This document shows positions 32,801 through 45,142 of a DNA stretch of 64,000 nucleotides, in pieces. The position numbers and the translations under genes were made by a program. The notes beneath the pieces were generated by a model, which ran no database searches, was not told the origin of the DNA, and saw nothing but the letters and a program-made list of their open reading frames with translations. The stretch is taken from assembly GCA_037178625.1 (NCBI GenBank), contig JAWZXG010000039.1:1-64000 (forward strand), given 5' to 3'. How positions within the stretch are numbered: position 1 is the stretch's first letter; each line of letters begins with the position of its first letter. The DNA is from Skeletonema tropicum (lineage: Eukaryota > Bacillariophyta > Thalassiosirophyceae > Thalassiosirales > Thalassiosiraceae).

Positions 32801-33180
32801 ACAAACACCAAAATCGAATGCCAAGACGACGTGTCAAATGGATTATAGACAAATGACAATACCCACGCGGCTATATTTCCCACCGCCAAGAGAATCATGA
32901 TGACAGATTTCAGCAGCTGGCAGCGGCTCCTTGGCTCAGCATCGTCATTGTAGGGTTTGACAATGTTGCTGCCGTCAGGATGATCAGGTGCGCCAAAGTC
33001 AGATTGCATACTTGATTCAAGTGTGGTGGTGGTCAAGTTGGACTCGGGATCATACTTGTACGTTTCAGAGATGGCGTTAGCCTCTTCGTTTTCTTTAGCT
33101 AGTAGAGGCGTGACGATGTGATCGTCAATGAAGATATTGACTCTTTCTGGGAAGAAGGAGGACATGTTGTTGTTTTTCAA
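29896..33180 (-). CDS. ABC half-transporter, ABC_membrane_2 type (SbmA/ABCD-like, 1,029 aa)
   Basis: Exons 33180-32727, 32619-31658 and 31569-29896; two in-frame introns (107 and 88 bp). The first 150 residues have an extra pair of membrane spans, followed by a coiled-coil cytosolic region. Next is a transmembrane domain (YFSYIIRDFYNALTEKH..) and a C-terminal ATPase. The ATPase has Walker A GVSGSGKSS, signature LSLGEQQR, Walker B LVVLDEASSALD and a switch His in SVGHRP. The family moves acyl-CoAs, peptides or cobalamin across peroxisomal, vacuolar or bacterial membranes; the substrate here is unknown. The N-terminal extension is longer than in ABCD proteins. Confidence 0.85.
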
Positions 33181-33542
33181 ATGATATATATATGCTTATT
33201 GTTCGATGGATGTAGCGAAGCGGTATGCAAGCAAGAGCAAGATCGACCTGATGAGGAGCAGAGATATGATCGGCGAGAATGTTTTCTGATGAGCAACTTT
33301 CACTTCAGACTAATTCATCGCGATTTGTGTGGAACGCCACTATTAGAGAGTTGTGATTGAGCAGGTTTTCGAAGGTGCTGCTGTCGTTAACAAGTTTGAC
33401 ATGGTATGTTGCTCTGGCTGGGCGGGTTGGTTCTCAAGATTTTCACGTCAATGACATAAAGGAGGAAGGTGGCGGCTTTTTTGGCGGGAACCCGTTGAAC
33501 ATGTCATTGCTATTGCTCGTACTGTACACGATGCCAACACGA

Positions 33543-34046
33543 AGTACCAGTCTAAAACTAGTCTGTACCTTAAGATACGAGTCTGTACCTTACTTAAGAT
33601 GTGCTGAATTTTCTATCTGTCCGTTTCGGACGAGTTCTTGCCCGATTCGAGTGAAACCAAGACAGAGGGAGTTAGCTATGATGTTGTAGGAGAGGTCTGC
33701 ATACTCGGTTCGGACCATAGAATCGTTTAGGAGACCATTGAGGGGAGTGTACCTATGGTGAAAAGATTAGCTGAAAACAGCAAAACTATTCATTTTAAAA
33801 ATTCAGGATATTTCAGTTTCAGCTAATCTTTTCACCATAGGTACACTCCCCTCAATGGTCTCCTAAACGATTCTATGGTCCGAACCGAGTATGCAGACCT
33901 CTCCTACAACACCATCGCTAACTCCCTCTGTCTTGGTTTCACTCGAATCGAACAAGAACTCGTCCGAAACGGACAGATAGAAAATTCAGCACATCTTATG
34001 GTACAGACTCGTATCTTAAGGTACAGACTAGTTTTAGACTGGTACT
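33543..34046. repeat. Long inverted repeat (arms about 230 bp, 39-bp spacer)
   Basis: Left arm 33543-33777, right arm 33817-34046, nearly identical, with a handful of mismatches and one short indel near 33590. It sits between the divergent ABC-transporter and sulfotransferase genes. A transcript would fold into a long hairpin. The right arm is open in one plus-strand frame (33875-34087, MVRTEYADLSYNT..), which suggests a duplicated piece of coding sequence. Confidence 0.85.
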
Positions 34047-34142
34047 CTCACTTCTCACTTCTCACTCCCTCTCCACTTCAAACTTAAAACACCGATCGTG
34101 CTGGACGCAGCTGGAGAAAAAATCTGATTCCATTTCCAGGTC

Positions 34143-35108
34143 ATGATGTCATGTAAGATTGCAGCGTTGTTATTATTGTCATTGGCGGCTGCTGGATTGC
34201 TGTTGAATACCATAGTTGCCACGAATGATCTTTCTAGCACTGTCGTCGTCAAAAATATGGAGAGAGCGGAGAACAAAATTAATGCCCAAAAAGAATTAAC
34301 ACGACCATATCCAAGGTATTTAATGATAATCAAATCATCGAGGGTTGGCTCCACCTTCGTGCACCAAACTATCAAGAACCACTATAATCCTTCCATTCTT
34401 CCACAATGGGAAGGAGACGGAAAGGCTGCAAGAGCTCACTTCGAACGATGTGGTAGCCTACCAGCCAATCGAACTGGTATTGTAGATGGCAAATGGGTGT
34501 GCACGGCACATCTAAATGATCGATTTAGAAACAAGCAAACTTATCAGGAGCTCATTGACCTAATCAGAGATTACAATGCGTCGGTAGTCATACAGATGCG
34601 AGCAAATGTCATTGAAAAGGGTATCAGTATGTCCAAACGATGGGGTGAAATGAAAAAGTTGGAGGATCGCAATCCGAGTAGGAACCAGCCCACTGAGATA
34701 GAAATATCAAACGATGTCTTTGAGAAAAGTCAACAGGCATTGGCATTCACTCGGACGCTTGTCCATGCGGCCTATCACAATTTCATCCCGTTGCCATCAC
34801 CTACTCAACAACGACCGCTATGGATATGGTACGAAGATTTAGCGCGGTCCTGTGAAACAAAATTTACCGAATTGTTTCATGAGATTGGGATGAGTCATCT
34901 CCCACTTCCGCCCAACTGTAAAGACTTTAAGTTTCCGGAAGATAAAGGTCCTTATAATCCTGTCATGATCGAAACACTCTCGAAGGAACCGCTGTTTCGG
35001 CCCATGATTAATTTTAGCAAGTTTAATCTTGAGGTTGATACAGAATCATATAGAAAACAATTTGAAAAGGAAACGGAGATGGAAGGTCTTCTTTATGGTA
35101 CATATTAA
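34143..35108 (+). CDS. Sulfotransferase-like type II membrane protein (321 aa)
   Basis: A short cytosolic start and one hydrophobic anchor (ALLLLSLAAAGLLLNTIVA) precede the catalytic part. This opens with a PAPS-loop-like strand (MIIKSSRVGSTFVHQTI) and includes LWIWYEDLA, similar to the conserved late motif of Golgi sulfotransferases. I infer transfer of sulfate to a glycan or similar acceptor in the Golgi. The RSGST consensus appears here as SRVGST, so the assignment is by pattern, not certain. The start at 34143 lies about 100 bp beyond the long inverted repeat. Confidence 0.65.
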   Translation: MMSCKIAALLLLSLAAAGLLLNTIVATNDLSSTVVVKNMERAENKINAQKELTRPYPRYLMIIKSSRVGSTFVHQTIKNHYNPSILPQWEGDGKAARAHFERCGSLPANRTGIVDGKWVCTAHLNDRFRNKQTYQELIDLIRDYNASVVIQMRANVIEKGISMSKRWGEMKKLEDRNPSRNQPTEIEISNDVFEKSQQALAFTRTLVHAAYHNFIPLPSPTQQRPLWIWYEDLARSCETKFTELFHEIGMSHLPLPPNCKDFKFPEDKGPYNPVMIETLSKEPLFRPMINFSKFNLEVDTESYRKQFEKETEMEGLLYGTY

Positions 35109-35933
35109 GGGAGTTTGTTTTCAAAGGACCCAAACCTTGAGTTCGACTTGTGCATTCTGTATCATCGCTCTGTGGCCAGATGCTCTGGAAAGAGGACCTC
35201 ACACAATTCCTTACAGTTTGAGAAAAAAGATAACACATTCTTTTCTCGATACTTGCAGCAAGTGACCCAATGCTCTCTCCTTGCACTTTCAGCGTCTATA
35301 TTAGCTTTGCCTTATTTGCCTCGCTCATCATTTTTACTGTGTGAAACTCTCTTCTTCATCAAGTAGGTTGGCTCTCCAGAGGGCCAGCCTTTCATCGCAT
35401 AAAATATTAAACATGATGTCGGGTGTCTAGTGCGTAGATGTACCATAGAGTGTCTGCTATTCTGTCGATGACATCTTACTAACTACTCCTACAACCTATG
35501 CAAATAATTAGCCAAGTTAGGGTAAAGCGCAAGCGTCTCCAAAGAGTCAAGATTACTCAAGACAACATAACTGTCTGAAGCAAGGATGCCTGGTCTCCAA
35601 TTTAGGAAATAGAGTTTTAGAAACAGTCATCCAATATCGTCCCATACATGTCCCATCGGTGGCGGTCATTTTGACGTCATCCAACGTCACACTCACGCAC
35701 CAGCCCCTCGCATCCGTCCATTTTCCACTCCTTCGTTTTCACGGAACAACAATGCCACCATTGTTCATGTCCAGCTCTAGAGTAGCAAAACAAGCTGATA
35801 CCTACCCTTGAGAGCGTAGTTGTTTGCAATAACTTGATCATCATAGTTATTAGCCAGCTCCGTTTAATCAGCAGCATCATATCTTGTACTTCGAAGAAGA
35901 TTTACGATTCCAACTCAAAACATACCATCCAAA
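35109..35933. other. Intergenic stretch
   Basis: No supported gene; downstream and upstream regions of two plus-strand genes. Only short, low-quality ORFs occur. Confidence 0.6.
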
Positions 35934-37821
35934 ATGACACAACTACCCCGGTCATTCTTCATCACACTCCTCCTAGCACTTCTTGTCATCATCGTTCCAC
36001 TAGCCTCCGCAGCAGGTGAAGAAGGCAAATGCGCTGGCGAAGGTCAATTCACCTGTCCGAACTGTGGAGGTATTTCAGTTAGTGACTGCATGGATTGTGA
36101 TGGTTACCTATTCACTGATTACAACTATGGCCTTTGCTACAATAGAAAGTTGTTCAATACGAATGCGGAAGATGGAAATAGTGACAATCATTACCCGTTT
36201 TTGTGGACTGATATGTAAGTTTATTGAGCTCTGGTTGAAGATCTGATGTGTTTGATTGCATGACTGTGAATAAGCTTTCTCACTCATTATGTTTCCTTGA
36301 ACACATCCATTATACTACTTATGCGTCGACATCAGTGTTGGAACAATCGTTTGGTTCCTCACCGCCGGTATCGCTACCGCATGTGGAGTAGGTGGAGGAG
36401 GAATCTACGTCCCCATGGGTATTCTGCTTCTTCGATTTCCTCCAAAGCCCGCTTCTGGTCTATCCCAAGCATCCATCTTTGGTGCTAGTTTGGGAGGGAT
36501 TCTCGTCAACATCCGAAAGCGCCATCCAGATGAACATATTCGTGATACCAAGGGTACTCCCTCTGAGACACATCCGGGTAAGATGATTGCCTATGAGAAG
36601 GGCAAGGGACCAATGGAAATTGCAGAGGATCGTCAAAAGTATCTTGATGGAGGAGATGGAAAACGCAAATTCTACACTCGACCAGTGATCGATTACAACA
36701 TGGCCTTGTTCCTTGCACCCATGGAGATGGCAGGTGCAGTTCTTGGTGTGATCATTCAACGTGTTTTCCCCAATTGGCTATTCTTGTGCTTTGCCGCACT
36801 TGTTTTGGGATTCACGGCGTTCAAAACTTTTAAGAAATTCTTTGCAGCCTATGCCAAGGATAAAGCTGCCAAGGCGGAGAGAATCGAGTTGGCAAATAGA
36901 GAGAGTAGTAAGTTGGCGGAAGCAGCTGATGCCAATAGTGAAGAAAAGAAGGTCAGTGAGGCAGTGAATGACGTTGAAGGAAATGCTGAAGAAGAAACAG
37001 TCGAGGAAGAGGATGATCCAAAACAGCTGGAACAGCGAAGAAAGTATCTCGAGGAGGATTCTCGTCAATATCCTATGGAAAAGATAGCCTATCTCATTTT
37101 GTTGTGGATTGGGCTCACTGTCATTACTTTTTTGAAGGGCGGAAAGGGGGTTGACAGTGTGATTGGTATTACTTGCCAAGATGCCGGCTTTTACGTGTTG
37201 GTGGCTGCTCAGTTCTTGTGGACTATGGGATTTGCTGCCGTTTTTGGTTGGAAGAATGTCAAGAGTGTCAATGAGCGTGTTGCAGTGAATTATCCCTTCA
37301 ATGAAACTGATGTGTTGTGGGACTTTAAGAAATTGCAGTACTATTCATTCTTCACCTTTGTTGCGGGAATTGTTGCCGGTCTAATCGGTATTGGAGGAGG
37401 TATGGTCTTGGGACCTTTGATGATTGTGATGGGAGTGAATCCTCGTGTGTCCACTGCAACCACTGCGACAATGATTCTGCTCACGAGCAGTAGTGTCGCT
37501 GTCATGTTTGTTATGAGTGGATTGGTCCCATGGCAATATGCTGTGTACTTCTTCTGCGTGTGTTTGTTGGGAGCTTACATTGGCAAGACAAGAATCGACG
37601 CATATGTCAAGAAGACAGGAATGGGATCTATTCTTGTGGGTATCTTGGCTACTATCATCGCACTTGCCACCATCGGTTGCATCATCATTTTGTTCTTAAA
37701 TTTGGCCAAGGTGAACTGGTGTGTTGATGGCTTCAAAGCTTTCTGCACAGTGAGCAATGAGGAAGATGCATGTCCAACACGGTTGCTTTCGCTCAGTGCT
37801 GAAGAAATCTTTCCTTACTAG
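35934..37821 (+). CDS. TauE/SafE-family membrane permease (588 aa)
   Basis: Exons 35934-36214 and 36336-37821 (phase-2 intron, GATAT/GTAAG ... ACATCAG/TGTT). A signal peptide (..LLLALLVIIVPLASA) is followed by a cysteine-rich lumenal segment (CPNCGG..CMDCDG). Next are two bundles of membrane spans separated by a long acidic cytosolic loop. Each bundle starts with the family glycine motif: GIATACGVGGGGIYVPMG and GIVAGLIGIGGGMVLGP. TauE/SafE proteins are thought to export sulfite or organosulfonates; the substrate of the long algal and plant versions is not settled. The sulfotransferase-like neighbour may be coincidence. Confidence 0.85.
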
Positions 37822-37988
37822 ATTTTGACGGGGTTTCATTTTCATTTTGTTTGCAATTTACATACACTGACCTGATTTCTAAGATAAAATTGCAGATTTT
37901 CACGCACAATCACTCTTGTATACTTACATTCTATTTGCAAAACATTATTTTAGTGCCATTCAAAACGCAGCGCAATGTCAACAAGACT

Positions 37989-39034
37989 CTACAATGAACC
38001 TCCTCCCGTTGCCATTTTATATATAACTCCTGCAAGGCCAATTCCTAATACAATACACATGATATCAACACACATCTTTTCCGTAGATCTTCCCACTTCA
38101 TTCAAGGTATCCTTCATCTTTGCATTAACATTCACCATATGCTCATGAGCATTATCAATCTTTGCCCCCACCTCTTGCAACATTTGATTTTGTCGTTTCA
38201 CCTCCTCTCCCTGCCGTAAGGCCAACTCATGTAAATCTTGTATTCCCTCGCCTATCTCATCAAGATCTTGATCAAATTCAGCGTCGCGGTCACGAATTTG
38301 TTGTAGTTGAACTTGTTGTGAGCCAGTCATTGCAACTCCGGTAGTTCCAGCAGTCCATGATTTGCCGCCGCCAGATGGATCTGATAGAGAAAAAGTGGGT
38401 ATAATTAGCATTGAAGATAGATAATAGCACACATCATATGTGTTCACCAATAAATTTGATACAAAGCAACAACAAATAAGCTCTCACCACTGGCAGAATC
38501 AAAGTCAACCGCGTCCAACGCAGCCAACGCCCCCAAATTAAGTGCCACCCCCTCATCCACCGCCCCTCCTCCCCTCGAATATCCCGCCATCTGCACATCC
38601 TTCACCTTCTCAATCTGCGCTTGCAACTCCATCACAAGCGACTGCTGCGTTTCCAACTCTTCCGGTGTAAACTTTGACTTTTTCTTCCGTGCCTCCTTTT
38701 TATACATATCATTCAATTCACCCCATTCATCTTGTGCCTGTCGGACTTCCGCCTGTGTTGCAATCTTCACCTTTGGATCAAGCGACACCGATGACGAAAA
38801 CTCCTCCTGCAGTGCCACCACACTCTTGAGTCGATCAATAATTGATGATTTTAATTCGAGGAAGCGTGATCCCGTCTTTTTACCCTTGCGGCCCTTGCCC
38901 ATCTGGACTTGACCGGCGGAGGCGGCACGATTTTTCTTGTCGGCATCGGAGGATTTTTCGACGGCACCTACTTGTTCTTGGATGGCGTAGAGTTTGGTTA
39001 GGAGGATTGTTAGCTCCTCGTCTTGTTTTGTCAT
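37989..39034 (-). CDS. Qc-SNARE of the SYP7 type (312 aa)
   Basis: Exons 39034-38488 and 38380-37989 (107-bp intron, phase 1). A coiled-coil N-terminal half is followed by a SNARE motif (QQIRDRDAEFDQDLDEIGEGI ... NEVG). A single C-terminal membrane anchor (MCVDIMCIVLGIGLAGVIYKM) and a short tail follow. The layout matches plant/protist SYP71-73, Qc-SNAREs of the ER and plasma membrane that drive membrane fusion. The central layer residue appears to be the Asp/Gln of the DQDLDEI region. Confidence 0.8.
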
Positions 39035-39676
39035 TGTGGCTTATCTTTTATAATCTTTTGTTAGCTGTGTTGTTGCGTACCATACTCTTTCAGTAGCTCA
39101 AATGCTTGCTATGGCGTTATGTCCATCATTGTCTTTGTTTTTGGTTTTTGTTTAGGTCGTGTGTCGTAGTCTTTGTGTCCAAAGTACAACAAAGAATGCC
39201 CAAAAATGTACATTTGTCACCAAATGGACCCTACTAGAATAAGTTTATAAATCTTATTTTTGCCCCTTTTTCTTATTCTTGCACAGGAGACAGTACGTAA
39301 GAATATGAGGTTCTACCGATTCTACGTGTTGCTAATTGCAAACTAAAAAGCTAGACTGTGACGACGTGAAAACATCTGATCGAATCTTTGACTCCCCTTG
39401 TGGGACCCCCAATCCTTTTGCTATTGTTTATTTGGTTGCTTTGAGGCTTCGGATTTTCCTTTCCTTTCATTTGGTTAGGCTGAAATAAGCAGCATGGTTG
39501 GAACCTCAAGTCATCACAACTTTTTCTCATGGTGCTTACTTGGTGATTAGAGGAGAGAAGTGGTTGTCCTCTAGAGAAAAGAGATGTTTATAAATAATGA
39601 TTAAAAGAACTTGCAATGGTATTGGCATTGGCATTACCATAGGGAGCAGGCGTATGAATCAGACAGTTTACACCTC
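39035..39676. other. Intergenic stretch between two minus-strand genes
   Basis: No supported gene; it includes the promoter of the SNARE gene. A short plus-strand ORF at 39597-39839 is only the complement of an exon. Confidence 0.6.
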
Positions 39677-41016
39677 TCACTGCTCCACCTGCAAAATACC
39701 CAATACATACGGGAAGATTCGAGCAGAGACATCGATAGTCCAAATCAGAATTGGAATAGAGAAAACAAGTATTCCTGCCCTCTCAACTCTCTTTGATATC
39801 AGCATCTTGTCTCTGAGTGTGATGAAAAATGCCGCATAACTTGCTGCCATACTCCCACCTATGTAGAGAGATTAGTTTCATCGAATTATGAGATTGTCAG
39901 AGGGTTGAAATGGTAACAGAGAGGGAGAAAATATGACATGTAGTTATGAACCTTACCGACGTTATTGTAAAACACACTCGCTTGCAACCCAAAATGTTCC
40001 TTCTGCAGCACTTGATCGAATACGCTAATCAGCCATCCATGATCATAGAGCACTGAATTGATGTAACCAGTCGAAAATATTACAGGAAGTGGCCAAGACG
40101 CACTGAATATGTAGCTAAAGTAATCTAACCCATAACCATAAGATGTATTCTCCTCTTTCGATGTCTTCTTCTTTCGACGGTCATCAATCAGATCTGATGC
40201 TCGAATCATGGTATCGACGATCAAGATCACATTCCAAGCGCACAGTATACCAAAGCCAATTTGACTGGCTAATGGTTCAGTCATTTGTTCTGGTGCAAAT
40301 GGACTTGCCCAAACTAAAAAGTAACCCGAAAATAAGGAAGACCCTGCGACCCCAATGAAGGCATTTCTAGAGGCAACATTATTCGATCTGTACAATAAAG
40401 CCATGCGAATGGAAGCCATGCACATGAAGAAATTAGATATAAAAAATGCCCACATGACCGGCTCGAGATAGTCTGGAATCGTGGCAAACAGCTCTTGTCT
40501 ACCTATTAACCAACGACAGGCGGCGGTTCCCATTAGAGTGAAAGATGTTATAGTATACACCACCGCAGATAGTTTATGGATACTGAATGCGTCTTCGAAA
40601 GTGTTAAGCCGCCTTTCCCAGCGGCTCAGTATTGTATTCTTGCTTTTGATATCAATACTGGTGTTGTCTGGAAACGCATCTTTCATAATGTTTTCTACAG
40701 CTGACGATGAAAGTAATGATTCATTTTCTAAAGCTATATTGTCAACGCTTTCGCCATTACTGCTACTTTTTGTTGAAGATGAAGATATGACGGGCACATT
40801 CGAATCTTCTTCCAGCCCCATGTTAATGAGTTGTGCGGTAGAATCATTGTCTGCTGACAAGAACAACGACACTTTTCTCTTGCCCGTGGGTATCGTCGAC
40901 AAGTGATGTTGTGTTGTGCAAATAGGATGGAGGAAAGCAGATGCCACGGTAGCCGATAATAATGCTGTGCACCAACAGGTTATTGTCAAAAGAAGGAGGT
41001 AGCGGATTGACATCAT
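39677..41016 (-). CDS. Plastid-targeted multi-span membrane protein (413 aa)
   Basis: Exons 41016-39957 and 39858-39677 (98-bp intron, GTCG/GTAAGG ... CTACATAG/GTGGG); 414 codons with the stop. The N-terminus is a signal peptide ending in ATVASAFLHP, the ASAF-type cleavage site used for import into the secondary plastid of diatoms. A Ser-rich transit region follows, then five or six hydrophobic spans. I do not recognise the family. The second exon adds a further amphipathic/hydrophobic stretch. Confidence 0.7.
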
Positions 41017-41591
41017 TATATCTTAGTGGGGATGGTGGAGAAGAAGGTGCTGCAAGCTGCAATGCAACACTGTGCTGGTTGCGGTTACCTATTCCCTACT
41101 CTTTGCTCTCTCCTCGTTCCTCGTTCGTCGATGTTCGTCCCAGCCAGCTCCCACTCCACACTCCATCCTCCATCCAGCCCATCCGACATGGAATTCTGCG
41201 TGCGACATGGAACATGGAAGTTGCGTCCATGTTCCATGTTCCATGTTGAAGTGTCGGTAGAGAAGAAAAGTTCCTTCAACCGGTACTCAACATCTTCATC
41301 ATACGAACTGCTGTTGCACTTCAGAAAGAAGAAAATAAATAGATAGAAGATGTCGCGTTGCAGGGAAGCAGATGCTGGCACGAAGAAAATGTCTCAGCCA
41401 AGTGAAGTGTGAAGGTTGAGCAATCGGCTGCTTCGCTCGATCAGGCTTTGTATTGTACAGAAAGATCCACTGCATGCAAGAACATAAGCATAAGTATCCT
41501 TCGCCTTCGCTCGCTGGCTGGCCCAAGAAGTTGGTTGGGAAGATCACATCAACAACATAGCATAAAATAGAAGAATAGGAACAAGAACATC

Positions 41592-42721
41592 ATGTCAAAA
41601 CTAGCAGAATACGAAGGATTGGTCCTTGCTACGCTTCAAATCAAATCTTCAACTTCAAAGTCAAGCCGCCCCAAGATGGTGACGAGGTAGAATTCACCGC
41701 GTCTTGTAGTGGCGGTGAGGCTGTCTTTCTGATGGAAGTAAAGGAGTACGAAAGTGGAAAGTTCAAAGCGAAGTATGTATCTCCCGAGAAAGCAGCCAGG
41801 CATGTTGAGCTATTTCCCGAGCTCAACAAAACGAATAAGGACACGTCTCCGCTATTTGTGGTGCATGGCTACAACACACAGCCTGCGGAACACTTGAGCA
41901 ACATATCAAATAAATGGCAACGCTTCACCGATGCAGGTCTCACGTATTATCCCGTTCCCGTTCTTTGGCCCTGTGATGATCTTGGTGATTACTTTACAGA
42001 CCAAGGAAGTCTTTCTCAGAGCGCTGGAGAGGATCTGAGAGCCTTTGTGGATGCGATTCCGAATGATCTCTTCCCTCGTAAGTCACTTCTAATGCATAGT
42101 ATGGGTAATCATGTGGTGTTCAATGGTGCTTGTGGCGTCAAAGATAAGGCAGGGAATGTCATTGATAAAGCACCCGATGTCGAGTTTGAGAATATCTTCC
42201 TTGCGGCAGCTGTAAGTTTATGTCATCTTCTATCATATATACTATATTCGCCTCGCCTACAACATGCTCCATGTCCATGCTCATCATTTTCTTTGCAGGA
42301 TCTCCCTTATGACATATTCTGGGAAAATCCATATGAATATCCTTGGTATGATACGAAGCAAAAACTTTATGGCGAGAAGAAGCAAAAGGCAACCAACTTT
42401 TTCAAGATGTTGAAAGTTGATGAATCTGGCAAGCCGATGGGAAAGATCTATGTCATTTACTATGGCTCGGATTTGGCACTGCAGGCATCTTCAAGCCCAC
42501 TTGCCAATAATGAAACACGTATTGGTAGCGTGGGACATAAGAAAGATGGCGAAGGTAGGGAAGGCAAAGTTCGCACTGATTTGAAAGATTACATCGAGGA
42601 TTATTCCGTTTCCGACTCATGGTTTACCGGTGACGATGATGCCTTCAAACATTCATACCAACTTGAGCCTGCCGCCATTGAGTTTTACTTTTCGAAGGAT
42701 GTAAGGAAATCCGAAGAGTAA
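41592..42721 (+). CDS. Alpha/beta hydrolase, DUF900-like, with a 5-bp duplication near its start
   Basis: The main frame opens before 41732 and encodes an esterase fold: oxyanion strand FVVHGYNT, nucleophile elbow MHSMGN (G-x-S-x-G with the first Gly replaced), and a C-terminal cap. The intron 42212-42298 (GCAGCT/GTAAG ... TTTGCAG/GAT, 87 bp) is stop-free and a multiple of three. An upstream ATG at 41592 would give a better N-terminus, but the tandem CAAAT at 41637-41646 shifts the frame; with one copy the two parts join. Without repair, translation would have to begin at 41732. Confidence 0.65.
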
Positions 42722-42881
42722 ATGATGTCACGTGTGTGTTTTGTCTCTATATGTGTGTATTGAAAAGAGCCATTGTTACAGGAAAAGTAACTCTGAGTAA
42801 TCCAGAAAGTTACCTATTGTTTAGTTTCGTATACCTTCCTTTGTCTTTGAGGAGACGTGAGGAAAAGAGGCATCGAGTCCT

Positions 42882-45058
42882 CTAACTTTGTACGAGATCT
42901 TGCCGCATGACTTCCATCAATTTTAACCGAAGAGTTCGATCTTCACTCAGGGGTACCCATCGTTTCAGTCTTCCACTCTGTATCATTTCTTTGTTTTCGC
43001 TTTCTATTTTTCGTTGCAGCGCAATGGAAAGATCTTCGCTGAAACAACTTTTACTTGATTTTGATTGAATATTTTGTTGCACATTATCGGCCTCAGCTTC
43101 TAGAGATCGAACAGAAGATACTACTTGCGGTAGATGGACGAGTTCCGCTTCTTCAGCATGACTGGTGCTGCTTGGAGGCACTGGGATGACATTCAATTCT
43201 TTTTCATGCGCGATTTTCTGATCATCAACCACGACATCGTTGTTCACGGGATCTTCGAAATCAAATTCATCATCAGACCATCCTCCATCATCGTCGCCTT
43301 CAACCGTGCTTTCCATCATTATGTCCTCACTGACTTCGCCTTTGGATTGAAACTCCACTCCTTGATCGCCTGCCTGTTGAGTAGGACCAGCCAAGTGTGT
43401 AGGAAGTTGTTGCACAGTGTCCATGACTCCGTCACCTTGCCCTGGTGTTGATTGAGATGTGATTTTGACGTTCTCTTCTTTCCGATACAGTGTTGGGAAA
43501 TCACTCGTCGGTGGTGGGACAAAGTGATTTGCCTTTGGAGAGGAAGGAGGCGTTAAACCTGTACCACCTGCCTCGCCCCAATCTTGCTCGGTGGTTTGCA
43601 AGTCACTAGGTTGTGTTGCAGCAGCCGCGAGGCGTGATAACCCAGTGAATAGGCCACCAATGATAGGCTTTGGTCTGGCGATATCTGCATGTGGAGGATG
43701 TCCTGGAGGTGCAGGGGGTGGAGGAGGTGGAGGCGGAGGTGGTCGGACATTGGCATTGTGATCATCATGCAGATTTGCAAGTCCTCCATTGTCATCATCT
43801 GGTCTCGGAAAACGAAGCCCTTCATGAACTTCATTAGGCCTTGGAAACCGAAAGGATGCATCATCCTGCCTCGCAACAGCACTCTGTGCCTCTCTCTCGG
43901 CAGCCTCAATCTCTTCCGCACTAGGCAATGCCAATCCAAGACCAAGGAAGCCCGATGATGTGCCACCACTACCAGTACCACTACCCTGACCTCGAGTTGC
44001 GTTTGCAGTACCCTTCAGAAATTGTAATTTACCAGAAACATTCGTCACCCCATCAAGCTGCCGAAGAGCCGATCGGAATCCCGTCGATTTCGCCTCCGCA
44101 GCTCCACGTAGCCGTTCCAGATGATCGGACACGGCGAGCAATCCTGAATCCGAGAGTAAATGCTGATTCAAGAGGAATAAATCACGAATATCAGTGGCAT
44201 CTCCAACGTCGGCAGGCTGCTCTTCTTGTTGAAAGAATGGGTCTTCTTGATCATGTGCCAATGCAATGGCAACGTGCCGGAGTACAGGAGAGTTTGACGG
44301 AAGGAGAGGATTTACCGATTGGATCGCATACTGTACAGTGGGCTCGTCGTTCTCATTTCCTCCCTCACCACCTGGACGAAATCGAACCGACACCCTAGTT
44401 CTGGCCAATATAATCCTACCATCCCCAATAATCTTTGTCACGACTTGCTCATCGCCATCATCATCCCCCAGTATCATCTCTTGAATGGTGGTAACATCAC
44501 CATGAAACGGCACACTAATCGCAAGATCACACAATGCCTCCACCTTTCCACACTGCAAATCCACAGTAAACTGACAAGTTTCTGCCACACTTGACATACA
44601 CAATGTCGGTCCTGACAATATCAACCCCATTATTGTCTTCTCTCCTTCCCCATCCTCGTCACTATCAAAAAAATCATCACTCTCACTACCTTTATTCACA
44701 ATAACAACAACATCCTCTTCTGACCCAGTCAAAGCAACCAAAGCATCCGCCAACAAAGATTGATTCGCCGAACGAATCAATAATTCTTCCACTGTTGCAG
44801 CAACCTCCTCCTCCTCTTTACCACCACTTCCACCACCCAACACATCACCGTCATCATTCACACCAAAATACGAACGAATTACATCCTTATCTTTGGTACA
44901 AGTCCCATTTTCCAATATCAATGTGTATGCCATCCGATCTAATTCTACCCCCAATGTATATTTTCGTAGTTTGGGTCGTATTGCATAATAATAAACAGGG
45001 GCGCGCAGAATGGTGCGATAGTGGTGGCGTGCAGCGGTGTATGTGGCGGGTTCAGCGC
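42882..45058 (-). CDS. Interrupted host gene, C-terminal segment
   Basis: This is the last 725 codons of a 1,221-aa host protein whose earlier parts lie at 49909-49645 and 56772-55549. The frame is open straight through from the E2 boundary (..ARHHYRTILRAPVYYYAI..), upstream of the first Met. It has acidic and Gln/Pro-rich regions, a proline run (PPPPPPPPP) and a repeated acidic-aromatic motif GGWSDDEFDFEDP. The same kind of motif occurs several times in the N-terminal segment, which supports one gene. Function unknown; acidic W motifs of this kind occur in coat/adaptor-binding and golgin proteins. Confidence 0.75.
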
Positions 45059-45059
45059 G

Positions 45060-45072
45060 GGCCCTCGGGGCC
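45060..45072. repeat. E2 terminal inverted repeat, left
   Basis: GGCCCTCGGGGCC, identical to E1 2-14; preceded by GCG, of which one C or G is ambiguous with the host target. Confidence 0.85.
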
Positions 45073-45142
45073 TGTAAAGTATTGTGTCGTCATCTTGCTG
45101 TTGGCCATTTGCTGTGTGGCTTGTCAGTAGTCTTTATACAAC

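Noticed and set aside
39597..39839. Plus-strand 80-codon ORF
   Set aside because: It is antisense to the second exon of the plastid membrane protein, which joins by a clean in-frame splice.
41190..41255. Repeated ATGGAACATGGAA / TTCCATGTTCCAT hairpin
   Set aside because: A short local inverted repeat in an intergenic region; nothing links it to a function.
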